A stretch of DNA of 64,000 bases. It comes from Anaeramoeba ignava (lineage: Eukaryota > Metamonada > Anaeramoebidae). Below, piece after piece: positions 1 through 12,221 of this stretch. Under the pieces are notes generated by a model. It ran no database searches. It saw only the letters and a program-made list of their open reading frames with translations, and was not told the origin of the DNA. Within the stretch, counting starts at the first letter, position 1; every line of letters starts with the position of its first letter. The stretch covers positions 462,501-526,500 of the forward strand of contig JAPDFW010000056.1 of assembly GCA_028826165.1 (NCBI GenBank). The letters are read 5' to 3'. The position numbers were made by a program, and so were the translations under genes.

Positions 1-3000
1 TCGTTATCTCTTTGTCTTTGAAGTTCAATTTCATAAGCTTTCATTCTTTCACTTAATGAATTCTTTAATGATTGTAAATAGTTATTAATATCTTCTAATG
101 TGAGATTTGTATATGGATTTTTAACAACTTTGAGTGAATCCATTTCTTCTTTAGCTTTTTCACATTCTTTTTTCATAACTTCAGCTCTTGAAAGAACTTC
201 TTTTTCATTATCTTCAATAACTTTCTTAAATGCTTCAACTTCATCAAGTGTATATCCGAAATCTCTTAAACTTGCATTTTCAATTTCTAATTTAACAAAT
301 GCTTCAAATTCTGAAACTGCATTTGCAAATGCTAATCTAACTTTTTCTTTATCTGTTTCAAGTTGTAAACATTTATCTAAATATTCTTTTTTGACAACTG
401 CTAATTTGGATAATTCTTCTAATTTGTTATTCATATCATCATGTCTATCTGTAATATCTTTGAATTTATTCTCTCCAAAGATTTTAGCTTGATATTGGGT
501 AATATCATAAACATAATTTGATAATTCAGTTTCATATTTTTGTGCTATTGTTTCTTGTCCAAATTTATTCATTTCAACAACTCTTGTTTCTTTGGTTGAT
601 TTATATTCATTTGAATAACTATCAAATAAATTAAGTTGTGTTTTTGCTTCACTAACTGAATTAATTTCTTCTCTTAAATCCAAATATTCTTTTTTAGCTT
701 TGAACCAATTAACTAATTTATCAAATTTATCTTTGTGATCAACATTCATTTGTCTTACTTTTTCAATAAATTCTTCTCTCTTCAAGTGATCATCAAGAAT
801 TGCTTTTTTGATTTCTGCTAATTTAGATAACTCTTCTAATTTGTTATTCATATCATCATGTCTATCTGTAATATCTTTGAGTTTGTTCTCTCCAAAAGTT
901 TTGCCTTGATATTGAGTAATATCATAAACATAATTTGATAATTCAGTTTCATATTTTTGTGCTATTGTTTCTTGTCCAAGTTTATTCATTTCAACAACTC
1001 TTGTTTCTTTGGTTGTTTGATATTCATTTGAATAAGTATCAAATAAACTTAATTGATTTCTTGCTTCACTAACTGAATTAATTTCTTCTCTTAAATCCAA
1101 ATATTCTTTCTTAGCTTTGAACCAATTAACTAATTTATCAAATTTATCTTTATGTTCAACATTCATTTGTCTAACTTTTTCAATAAATTCTTCTCTCTTT
1201 AAGTGATCATCAAGAATTGCTTTCTTAATTTCTGCTAATTTAGATAATTCTTCTAATTTATTATTCATATCATCATGTCTATCTGTAATATCTTTGAGTT
1301 TGTTCTCTCCAAAAGTTTTACCTTGATATTGAGTAATATCATAAACATAATTTGATAATTCAGTTTCATATTTTTGTGCTAAAATATCTTGTCCAAGTTT
1401 ATTCATTTCAACAACTAATGTTTCTTTTGTGTTTTGGTATTCATTTGAATAAATATCAAATAAATTGAGTTGATTTCTTGCATCTCCAACTGAATTAATT
1501 TCTTCTCTTAAATCCAAATATTCTTTCTTATCTTTGAACCATTGAACTAATTTCTCAAATTTATCTTTATGTTCAACATTCATTTGTCTTACTTTTTCAA
1601 TAAATTCTTCTCTCTTTAAGTGATCATCAAGAATTGCTTTCTTAATTTCTGCTAATTTGAATAATTCTTCTAATTTATTATTCATATCATCATGTCTATC
1701 TGTAATATCTTTGAATCTATTTTCTCTGAAGGTTTTGCCTTGATATTGAGTAATATCATAAACATAATTAGATAATTCAGTTTCATATTTTTGAGCTAAT
1801 ATATCTTGTCCAAGTTTCAAAAATTCAACAACTCTTGTTTCTTTGGTTGTTTGATATTCATTTGAATAAGTATTGAAAATATGAATATTCTTGGATGCAT
1901 CACTAACTGAATTAATTTCTTCTCTAATTTCCAAATATTCTTTCTTAGCTTTGAACCATTGAACTAATTTATCAAATTTATCTTTATGTTCAACATTCAT
2001 TTGTCTTACTTTTTCAATAAATTCTTCTCTCTTCAAGTGATCATCAAGAATTGCTTTTTTGATTTCTGCTAATTTGAATAATTCTTCTAATTTGTTATTC
2101 ATATCATCATGTCTATCTGTAATATCTTTGAATCTATTTTCTCTGAAGGTTTTACCTTGATATTGAGTAATATCATAAACATAATTTAGATAATTCAGTT
2201 TCATATTTTTGAGCTAATATATCTTTTCCAAGTTTATTCATTTCAATAACTCTTATTTCTTTAGTAGCTTGATATTCTTTTACATATGAAGCAAAAATAT
2301 TCAAATTTTTAGATGCATCACTAACTGAATTAATTTCTTCTCTGAATTCTAAATATTCTTTCTTAGCATTGAACCAATTAACTAATTTATCAAATTTATC
2401 TTTATGTTCAACATTCATTTGTCTTACTTTTTCAATAAATTCTTCTCTCTTCAAATGATCATCAAGAATTGCTTTTTTGATTTCTGCTAATTTGAATAAT
2501 TCTTCTAATTTGTTATTCATATCATCATGTCTATCTGTAATATCTTTGAATTGGTTTTTGCCAAAGGTTTTACCTTGATATTGAGTAATATTGTAAACAT
2601 AATTTGATAATTCAGTTTCATATTTTTGTGCTAAAATATCTTGTCCAAGTTTATTCATTTCAACAACTAATGTTTCTTTTGGTGTTTTGGTATTCATTTG
2701 AATAGATATCAAATAAACTTAATTGATTTCTTGCTTCACTTGTTGAATTAATTTCTTCTCTTAATTCTAAATATTCTTTCTTATCATTGAACCATTTAAC
2801 TAATTTCTCAAATTGATCTTGATGATCTGCATTCATTTGTCTTACTTTTTCAATAAATTCTTCTCTCTTCAAGTGATCATCAAGAATTGCTTTCTTGATT
2901 TCTGCTAATTTGAATAATTCTTCCAATTTATTATTCATATCATCATGTCTATCTGTAATATCTTTGAATCTATTTTCTCTGAAGGTTTTACCTTGATATT

Positions 3001-6000
3001 GAGTAATATCATAAACATAATTAGATAATTCAGTTTCATATTTTTGAGCTAAAATATCTTGTCCAAGTTTATTCATTTCAATAACTCTTATTTCTTTAGT
3101 AGCTTGATATTCTTTTACATATGAAGCAAAAATATTCAAATTTTTGGATGCATCACTAACTGAATTAATTTCTTCTCTGAATTCTAAATATTCTTTCTTA
3201 GCATTAAACCAATTAACTAATTTATCAAATTTATCTTTATGTTCAACATTCATTTGTCTTACTTTCTCAATAAATTCTTCTCTCTTTAAATGATCATCAA
3301 GAATTGCTTTCTTGGTTTCTGCTAATTTAGATAATTCTTCCAATTTATTATTCATATCATCATGTCTATCTGTAATATCTTTGAAATGATTTTCTCCAAA
3401 AGTTTTGCCTTGATATTGAGTAATATCATAAACATAATTTGATAATTCAGTTTCATATTTTTGAGCTAAAATTTCTTGTCCAAGTTTATTCATTTCAACA
3501 ACAGCTGTTTCTTTTGTGTTTTTATAATCATTTGAATAGATATCAAATAAACTTAATTGAGATTTAGCTTCTCCAACTGAATTAATTTCTTCTCTTAAAT
3601 CCAAATATTCTTTCTTATCATTAAACCATTTAACTAATTTCTCAAATTGATCTTGATGATCTGCATTCATTTGTCTTACTTTCTCAATAAATTCTTCTCT
3701 CTTTAAATGATCATCAAGAATTGCCTTCTTGATTTCTGCTAATTTGAATAAATCTTCCAAATTTTTATTCATATCATCATGTCTATCAGTAATATCTTTG
3801 AAATGATTTTCTCCAAAAGTTTTACCTTGATATTGAGTAATATCATAAACATAATTAGATAATTCAGTTTCATATTTTTGAGCTAAAATATCTTTTCCAA
3901 GTTTATTCATTTCAACAACAGATGTTTCTTTGGTGTTTTGATATTCATTTGAATAAATATCAAATAAATTGAGTTGATTTCTTGCATCTCCAACTGAATT
4001 AATTTCTTCTCTTAATTCTAAATATTCTTTCTTATCATTAAACCATTGAACTAATTTATCAAATTGATCTTTATGTTCAACATTCATTTGTCTTACTTTC
4101 TCAATAAATTCTTCTCTTTTTAAATGATCATCAAGAATTGCCTTTTTGATTTCTGCTAATTTGAATAATTCTTCCAATTTGCTGTTTATATCATCATGTC
4201 TATCTGTAATATCTTTAAATTGATTTTGGCCAAATGTTTTACCTTGATATTGAGTAATATTGTAAACATAATTAGATAATTCAGTTTCATATTTTTGAGC
4301 TAATATATCTTTTCCAAGTTTATTCATTTCAACAACAGCTGTTTCTTTTGTTGATTGGTATTCATTTGAATAGATATCAAATAAACTTAATTGATTTCTT
4401 GCTTCACTTGTTGAATTAATTTCTTCTCTTAATTCTAAATATTCTTTCTTGGCTTCAAACCATTTAACTAATTTCTCAAATTTATCTTTGTGATCAACAT
4501 TCATTTGTCTAACTTTTTCAATAAATTCTTCTCTCTTTAAATGATCATCAAGAATTGCTTTTTTGATTTCTGCTAATTTGAATAATTCTTCCAATTTGTT
4601 ATTCATATCATCATGTCTATCAGTAATATCTTTGAAATGATTTTCTCCAAAGATTTTACCTTGATATTGAGTAATATTGTAAACATAATTTGATAATTCA
4701 GTTTCATATTTTTGTGCTAATATATCTTGTCCAAGTTTATTCATTTCAACAACTAATGTTTCTTTGGTGTTTTGGTATTCATTTGAATAGATATCAAACA
4801 AATTGAGTTGATTTCTTGCTTCACTTGATGTATTAATTTCTTCTCTTAATTCCAAATATGCTTTTTTATCTTTGAACCATTGAACTAATTTTTCAAATTG
4901 ATCTTTATGTCCAGCATTCATTTGTCTTACTTTCTCAATAAATTCTTCTCTCTTCAAGTGATCATCAAGAATTGCTTTCTTGGTTTCTGCTAATTTAGAT
5001 AATTCTTCTAATTTATTATTCATATCATCATGTCTATCAGTAATATCTTTGAAATGATTTTCTCCAAAAGTTTTACCTTGATATTGAGTAATATCATAAA
5101 CATAATTAGAATATTCAGTTTCATATTTTTGAGCTAAAATATCTTGTCCAAGTTTATTCATTTCAACAACTGATGTTTCTTTGGTTGATTGATATTCATT
5201 TGAATATGAATCGAAAATATTAAGTTGTTGTGATGCATCACTAACTGAATTAATTTCTTCTCTTAAATCCAAATAAGCTTTCTTATCATTAAACCATTGA
5301 ACTAATTTATCAAATTGATCTTTGTGTCCAGCATTCATTTGTCTTACTTTCTCAATAAATTCTTCTCTCTTTAAATGATCATCAAGAATTGGTTTTTTGA
5401 TTTTTTTTAATTCTTCTAATTTTTTGAATTTTTCTTCAATTTCTTTATCATGTTTTTCAATATTTTCTTGGTATTCATATTTTTCTTGTTTTAATTCTTC
5501 AGATAATTTCTTTAAATTAGCTACTCCAGTTTTGATCATTGTTTCATTTTCTTTTTCATAACTTTCAAGTAATCTTAATTGTAATAATGCAGCAGAAACT
5601 GATCCAATTTCTTCTCTAAATTCAAGATATTCTTGTTTTTTTTTGCAATAATCAATTAATTTATTGTATCTTGATTCATGTTGTTTAGAAATATTAACAA
5701 GTTTGAGTTGTCGATTTAATTCATTATGAAGTGCTACTTTTCTTTCTTGTTCACATTCTTCTAAATGAAGCATATCTTTTTCAATATCTTTCAATGAACA
5801 TCCTACTTCAGCTTTAAATTCAGGTCTTTTATGATGTGATAATCTCATTGCTAAATTGTTATAATTTGATTCAAGATTTAATTGATCTGCAATTAATGAA
5901 TTTTTATCTTTGGTTTTGTATTCATAAAATTTTTCTAATCTTGATTTAGCTCCTTCCATTGTATTATCAATTGTTCGATCTTCAAGAACTTTTTCTGATT

Positions 6001-6850
6001 TTTTAAGAACTTCTTTGAAATTTTTTGCTGTTTTATTGTATTCTGATTTAAGTCTATCATTTTCTTTGGTTAAATTGATTAATTTTTTGATTCTTCTTGC
6101 TGCTAAATCAAGTTTTCTTTGTTCTGCAATTCCATAATAATATTCACTAACATAAACAACCATTGAATTTTCATCTAATTTTCTAATTTCATCAGGTGTA
6201 ATATATTTCTCCAATCCAAAATATTTCTCAGCTGCATCTTGTGCAATTTGTAAATTTTTAATTGGATCATTTGAATTTAAACTATTCCAATCAATTAATT
6301 TGGGTCTGTGTTTGTGAATAATTGCGCATAAAGCTAATCCATCTGCAAAACTTTTTTTGAAATCAGTAACTTCAACATTTTTATAACTTGCAGTTTTGTT
6401 TTTACACCACATTAATAAAGCATCTTTAGCATTTAATGATTCACCTCCACTTTCATCATCAATTTTAATGTATTTCATCATGATTCCCCAAGTTAAAGCT
6501 AATGCTGCTCTTACATCTCCTTGTTCAAGTTGCTCAGCTGATGGTTTTACTTTCATATCAACTCCTTTATTCCATGCAAATTTCAAAGCATTGTTTAAAT
6601 TATCAATTCTGTGAACTGACATTTTAGGTCTTGGATTGATTTTTCCTTCATATTTTGATTCACTTAAAACTTCAATTAAATTCAAAAGAACTAATCCATC
6701 TTTATAATCATCAACAACATCATTTACTCTCATTTCAGGTCTTGTTCTTAATAATTTTTGTTTAACCCATCTTGAGAAAATTTTTCTTTGTAACATAACC
6801 CATTCTTGACTTTTGGGTCCAGTTCTTCCACTTCTTCCCATTCTTGACAT
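1..6850 (-). CDS. alpha-actinin-like tandem-CH actin crosslinker with 139-residue coiled-coil repeats (3' end outside window)
   Basis: Probable F-actin-binding crosslinker. It starts at the ATG at 6848-6850. Residues about 17-120 and 138-245 are two calponin-homology domains in tandem; an actin-binding stretch QRKIFSRWVKQKL opens the first, as in alpha-actinin and beta-spectrin. A helical region follows, then at least twelve near-identical 139-residue repeats marked by AILDDHLKREEFIEKVRQMN. Near the left edge (about 130-60) the frame reads NPYTNLTLEDINNYLQSLK, close to the NPYT-containing last rod segment of alpha-actinins, so EF hands probably lie beyond the window. The rod is far longer than the four spectrin repeats of animal alpha-actinin, and its unit is longer than a classical spectrin repeat (about 106). 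No introns. Two single-base insertions (about 2185-2187 and 2677-2680) break the frame; skipping one base at each restores it. About 2,280 residues are visible. Confidence 0.85.
200..5480 (-). repeat. coding tandem repeat, 417-bp unit (139 codons), at least 12 copies
   Basis: The string ATCATCAAGA recurs at 789, 1206, 1623, 2040, 2458, 2876, 3293, 3710, 4127, 4544, 4961 and 5378. Spacing is exactly 417 bp except for two intervals of 418. Copies share most residues across the whole unit (FKDITDRHDDMN, DDHLKREEFIEKVRQMN, KKEYLELREEINS), which points to recent duplication or continuing homogenisation. The unit encodes part of the alpha-actinin-like rod. Confidence 0.95.
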
Positions 6851-6960
6851 TTTTGTTTGTTTTTTTTAATAATAATTAAAGTGTTTTTGTTTTAATTAAA
6901 TTGTGTGTTTTGTTTTTGTTTTTAATTAAAGTTTTGTGTTTTATTTTAAATTAAATAAAA

Positions 6961-7000
6961 CGAAAAAAATGAAAAAAAAGAAAAAGAAAAAATTTTTTTT
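6961..7000 (-). promoter_or_regulatory. upstream A-run/T-tract with CATTTTT element of the alpha-actinin gene
   Basis: On the coding strand an A-run passes into a T-tract and then TTTTTTTTCATTTTTTTCG, 110-150 bp before the start codon. The same arrangement precedes the other genes here, so I call it a candidate core promoter or initiator. Its function is inferred. Confidence 0.4.
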
Positions 7001-7329
7001 ATTTAAAAAGAAGGCAAAAATTTTTGCTTTTTAATTTTTATTTTAAATCAAGTTTAGTAATTTTATTATTTTTATTATTAATTTTTATTAATTTTTTTTA
7101 TTTAAAAAGAAAAAAAAATTTTTTTTGTTTTTTTTTTCATTTTTTTAGCTTCAAAAAAATTTATAATAAAAAATTAATAAAGAAAATTAAAATTTTTTCT
7201 TTATTAATTTTTTATTATTTTTTTTTTTAATAAGGAAAATTAAAACAAAATTAGAAATTATTATTAAATTCTTTTTTTTCTATTTAAATTTGTTTTAAAT
7301 TTCCAAGAATAAATTAATTTTATTAAAAG

Positions 7330-8400
7330 CACAACCAATAGGTTAATTTTGGAAATTTAACCCAATTTAGCCCAGTTAATTGTGTTATATTTTAATTAAA
7401 TAAAATAATTTATAAATTAAAATAAAAATTGGAAATAATATTAATAATTAATTTATAAATTAAAATAAAAATCGGAAATAATTTAAATAATTAATTTATC
7501 AATAAAAATAAAAATTGGAAATAATTTAAATAAATAATTTATAAATAATTTTAGAAATTTAACCTAATTTAGCCCAGTTAATTGTGTTATATTTTAATTA
7601 AATAAATTAATTTATAAATTAAAATAAAAATCGGAAATAATTTAAATAATTAATTTATAAATAAAAATAAAAATCGGAAATAATTTAAATAATTAATTTA
7701 TAAATTAAAATAAAAATCGGAATTAATTTTAATAATTAATTTATCAATAAAAATAAAAATTGGAAATAATTTAAATAAATAATTTATAAATAATTTTGGA
7801 AATTTAATCTAATTTAGCCCAATTAATTGTGTTATATTTTAATTAAATAAGTTAATTTATGTAAATAAAAATAAAAATATAAATAAAATTTAAATAATTG
7901 ATTTAAATTAATTTATAAAAAATAAAAATTGGAAATAATTTAAATAAATAATTTATAAATAATTTTAGAAATTTAACCCAATTTAGCCCAGTTAATTGTG
8001 TTATATTTTAATTAAATAAATTAATTTATAAATTAAAATAAAAATCGGAAATAATTTTAATAATTAATTTGTAAATTAAAATAAAAATCGGAAATAATTT
8101 TAATAATTAATTTATCAATAAAAATAAAAATCGGAAATAATTTAATAAATAATTTATAAATAATTTTGGAAATTTAACCTAATTTAGCCCAATTAATTGT
8201 GTTATATTTTATTTAAATAAAATAATTTATAAATTAAAATAAAAATTGGAGATAATTTTAATAATTAATTTATCAATAAAAATAAAAATTGGAAATAATT
8301 TAAATAAATAATTTATAAATTAAAATAAAAATCGGAAATAATTTAAATAATTAATTTATAAATAAAAATAAAAATTGGAAATAAATTTTAAATTATAAAA
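7330..8400. repeat. intergenic tandem array, about 200-bp higher-order unit, 5 copies
   Basis: The intergenic block 6851-8627 holds no gene I can support. Within it TTTAGCCCA recurs at 7366, 7568, 7813, 7982 and 8183 (spacing 202, 245, 169, 201). Each copy is followed by TTAATTGTGTTATATTTTAA and by runs of AATAAAAATCGGAAATAATT. The unit resembles nothing elsewhere in the window. Positions 6851-7330 are AT-only homopolymer tracts; 8400-8627 is degenerate AAAATC/AAAATT repeat. Confidence 0.8.
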
Positions 8401-8627
8401 TTAAATTGTTTTTGCTTTGTTTTTTTTTTTGGAATTTTATTATTTTTGTGATTAGAAATGGAAATGGAAATATTTTCCTCTTTTTCAAAAACAAAATCAA
8501 AATCAAAAAGAAAAACTAAATTTCAAAAAGAAAAGAGAATTCGGGAAATGGAAATGGAAATTAAAATTAAAATCAAAATCAAAATTTAAAATTAAAAGGG
8601 AAATGGAAATTAAAATTGAAATTAAAA

Positions 8628-11600
8628 TTACTTGCACTTTGAAAACAAAATGGATTTGAAAATCATACGGAAAAACAAAAAGATGGCATAGCAACACAAA
8701 AGAAAAGAAGCAACAAAAAGGAAGTATCTAAAAACATCGCCAACAATATCCATTGCCTGTTTTCCAGGAGCGATACCTCCATAAGACCAAGTCGAATGGA
8801 TAAGATTAACAGCGGAAAATAGGGTGAGGATAAAAAGCGAGACAGTCTGGAGCCTGTTGTGTATTTTAAGGAGAAAGGGGTTTGTTTGGAGATGTGCTAT
8901 TAAGATGAGCAGCGAAAAAGAGGTAATCAAAAAAACCCTTAAGGAGTTATTATTTGCGTATGAGTTGGCGAAAATAAGCACCACTCGCCATAAAAGCATC
9001 ACACATGAAAACCAGTAATAACGTTCTCTAAAGGGAAAATAAAAGGAGTTTCGCCAGTTCAAAAAATTTTTCGAAATTGTTTTCCGGCGAAGAATCCAGA
9101 AAAGCAAAAACGGAAGCAAAACAAGGATCAAAATGAGAATAATCACAAAGATCTGCCAGCCTTGATAGCAGGATACGGATGCGAAGAGGAAGATTCTGCG
9201 CTGTGGTTCATTCTCATAGGGTATCTTAATGCAAGAGGTGAGATTTGCAAAAGCGTTGAGGATCGGAAAGTAGGAAAGAAACAAGATTGTCAACAGTGAG
9301 ATTCCCAGTCTTTTTGTTAAGCTTTGTGAGGGAAACAATTTGGCTTCTTCTTCCGCAATCTGTATGATTTTCTCCCGCCGCACATCCTCGTTTACAAGCT
9401 TCTCGATCTCGGGGAAAATGCGGATCAAGTTTGCGATGTCTGGCGGATCGAGATCGGATAGATCCTGATCGTTGGGGAGCGTTGATAAGGAGGAAGTATC
9501 ATCGCTTGGAACGTCGTTATCTCGGATATCGGCGATTTTCTCTGCACGTTGCCACTCTGCGGGGTTTGTGTCGGATACAAGTTGCGCTTCAAGTCGGTTG
9601 ATCTGAGCAACGATTGATTTTGTTTTTATTTTGGGTGCAATAGGCTCTTTTGGCTTGTCAATGCCGCTGTCAATGTCGCTGTCTTTGTCGTCATTTGACT
9701 TTGGTTTTTTTGGATCGTTGTCTGAATCAGATTGTGAATGGGAATCAGAGAGTTTTTCAGCGGCCTTTGCGCGACGGATCTTTGTGAATATGAGGATGGA
9801 GAAGTAAACAGCAAAGACAGCAAGGAAAAATGTAAAGGGACCAACGAGCTGCATGGCCATTTTTTGCGCAGAGTTGATGGGTGATGCAGAGGGACATGCT
9901 GCGAAGTCGGAGAAGATCTCGAGATTTGTCTGCAGGGAAACGAGCTGAGAGAAGGAAATGAGGATGTCTATAAAGGCTTCAAGGGGTTGTGTGTGAAGGA
10001 TAGGAAGAACGAGGATGAGGACTTGGAAGAAGTACGAAAAATGTGGAATGAAGCCGACTTGAGTTGGGGTATATAAAGAAGAAGGATTGCATAGATGATC
10101 ACTTTGGGGAGAAGCAGAAGAAGAAACTGTGCAATTTGTGTGTGGCACTTCTCTGTCGAGGCACAATGTGGATGCATTCTGAGCGTTTCTGTGTAGCCTG
10201 GTTTGCAATCTCCACAAAGAGTTCCATCACGGTTTCCTGAGCAGTGGCTATACTGGGCGAATTCAGAGTCTTCATTAGAGCAATAATCTGTTGGACAAAA
10301 AAAGAACGTTATATCTTTTTTTGCTGGATCAAGTTGAGTACCCCAAAATCCTGATTTGGCCCGAATATCCATTCCACCCCGGCAAATTGCTTCTGCCGGA
10401 CAATCAAAACAAGTTCCGGCAGTTATACTTGAACTGGCCAACGGAAAACTGTATGTTCCCGGCAAGCATACATCACAACCGAAAGAGTGCTCGAGTGCTT
10501 GCTCGAAATTGACCTCCTCGTTGATTGTTACAACACTATTTGACGGGCATTTTACCGAATTGTTACTGACCCAATTAGGGGTTTTGGGGGATAAAATTTC
10601 CACAAAAGTTTCATCTTGGATCTGTGCTTTGTACATGTTGTTTCTTATTGTGACAAGTGAGTCTGTGAACGCAAACATCGCGACACTCTGCTCTGCTGTG
10701 TTGTTTTCGTAAACAGACTCAGACTCCACAACCGTTGTGTTGCTTGAAATATAAACACATCCCGCGTTGATTGCTGAATTGTTCGCAAAAGTGTTTTTTG
10801 AAAGAGACAGATCGGAATCAGTTTCGATATAAATGGCGCCTCCAAAATCCGCGAAATTGTGCGTGAAGGAATTGGATTCAAACACAATATCTGTGTTTTG
10901 CATCGCGGAAATGGACTCTGCGAAATTGGAAAGATAACCGACAAAAAAACCGATTGTTCCTTTATGACCCAAATTGGAGTCAAAAGTGTTATTTATAATT
11001 TGGTATTGCATATCCTGCGCCAAATTGATTTGCATTGTAACTGCCCCAGACTTTGCGTTTCCTGTGTTGTTTGCGAAGATGTTCTGCGTTAAGTTTGCCT
11101 TCAGTGTTGACAAGTTAGATGTCGAAATCTCTGCCGCGCCGGTTTTGTTTCCGTAGTTATTTTGGAAGACATTCCCAGTAATATTTGCCTGGAAAACCCG
11201 TTGCAAAAGATCGTTGTCAATCAGCAGAACACCAGATTGCGCGCCGTTATTATTTGCAAAGGAGTTATCGAGGATATCGAGGAAAAAATCAGATGAAGAT
11301 CCAACCGCTTCCACAAAAACGGATCCTATTTGTCCGCTATTTTGCGTGAACGAACTCGACACAATCTGGATCTGCGGGCTAGTTGTCCCGCTCACATTTG
11401 AAACGATGCCGATCGAGCTTGCTCCGCTGACATCGTTGGTATTCTCGGCAAACTGTGAGTTTTGGATCATGACAAAATTCGGGTTTTCCACAAAAATTGA
11501 TCCGCTAAATAAAACACTGGAGTCTGCTGTCGCTGTTCCACTCACTTGGTTTCTCCAAAAAACACAATTACTCACGTTAAGATTGCCGTTGACAACATGC

Positions 11601-12016
11601 ACGGCTGCTCCTTTCGCAGACGTTGTTGACCCAGTGCTAATCAAACAATTTTGGAACTTAATTTTGTTTAATTGCAAAGTTCCTGTTGATCCTGTATAAT
11701 TTGCCACAATTCCATAGTCCATATTGGCGCACCCAATCTCGCATGTCTCGGCATCGCAAGCAATCTCTACCGACTTCGATGTAGTGATGTTAGTGTTGCC
11801 TGTCCCAGAACAAGTGGCTGATGTTATTAGAATTGTTCCGTTTTCTGGTATTAAATTAAGTGCGCTTGTTATATCTCCACATGGAGTTGTGAAATCTCCA
11901 CAAGCCCCTGTGTTTGTTGTTGTGCAATCAACATATAGCGTGGTTATGCTTTCCACTTTTTTTGTAAATATTAATAGTATTGTAATTGTTATTATGAATA
12001 TTTTGGAATTTTTCAT
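8628..12016 (-). CDS. secreted beta-helix / Cys-rich multi-pass membrane protein (one frameshift)
   Basis: Surface protein of unknown function, intronless. It starts at 12016 with a clear signal peptide (MKNSKIFIITITILLIFTKKVES). Residues about 30-490 are N/S/F-rich repeats of the form 'NxFxNNxA', typical of a right-handed parallel beta-helix. A cysteine-rich module follows (GCDVCLPGTY, CFDCPAEAICRGG, HCSGNRDGTLCGDCKPGY), then about eight or nine membrane spans. The reading frame changes by minus one base between about 10040 and 10075, just after the first span. Upstream the frame reads to IAQFLLLLLPKVIIYAILLLY; downstream it reads FFQVLILVLPILHT and onward to the stop at 8628. The two halves fit one family of beta-helix plus C-terminal multi-span proteins, so I treat them as one gene of about 1,129 residues. 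Its base composition is visibly richer in G and C than its neighbours. Confidence 0.75.
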
Positions 12017-12087
12017 TTTTTTTAATTTAATTTTAATTTAAATTTTTCAAAAGAATTTTTCTTTTATTTGATTTAATTATTTAAACT

Positions 12088-12140
12088 ATGAAAAAAAATA
12101 GAAAAAAAATGAAAAAAAATGAAATGAAAAAAAAAATTTC
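12088..12140 (-). promoter_or_regulatory. upstream T-tract/CATTTTT element of the beta-helix gene
   Basis: On the coding strand this reads as T-runs split by CA (TTTTCATTTTTTTTCTATTTT), 72-124 bp upstream of the ATG, in the same orientation relative to the gene as at the other starts. The role is inferred. Confidence 0.4.
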
Positions 12141-12221
12141 TTTTATTTGGAATCAATCAAATTTTGTGAAAAGAAAAAAAAGAAAAAAAAGAAAAAGAAA
12201 TCAAATTGGAAAAAAGAAAAA

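Noticed and set aside
7024-7230. 68-codon frame in the AT block left of the beta-helix gene
   Set aside because: Homopolymer A/T tract with F/K/I codons only; no start context or conserved motif.
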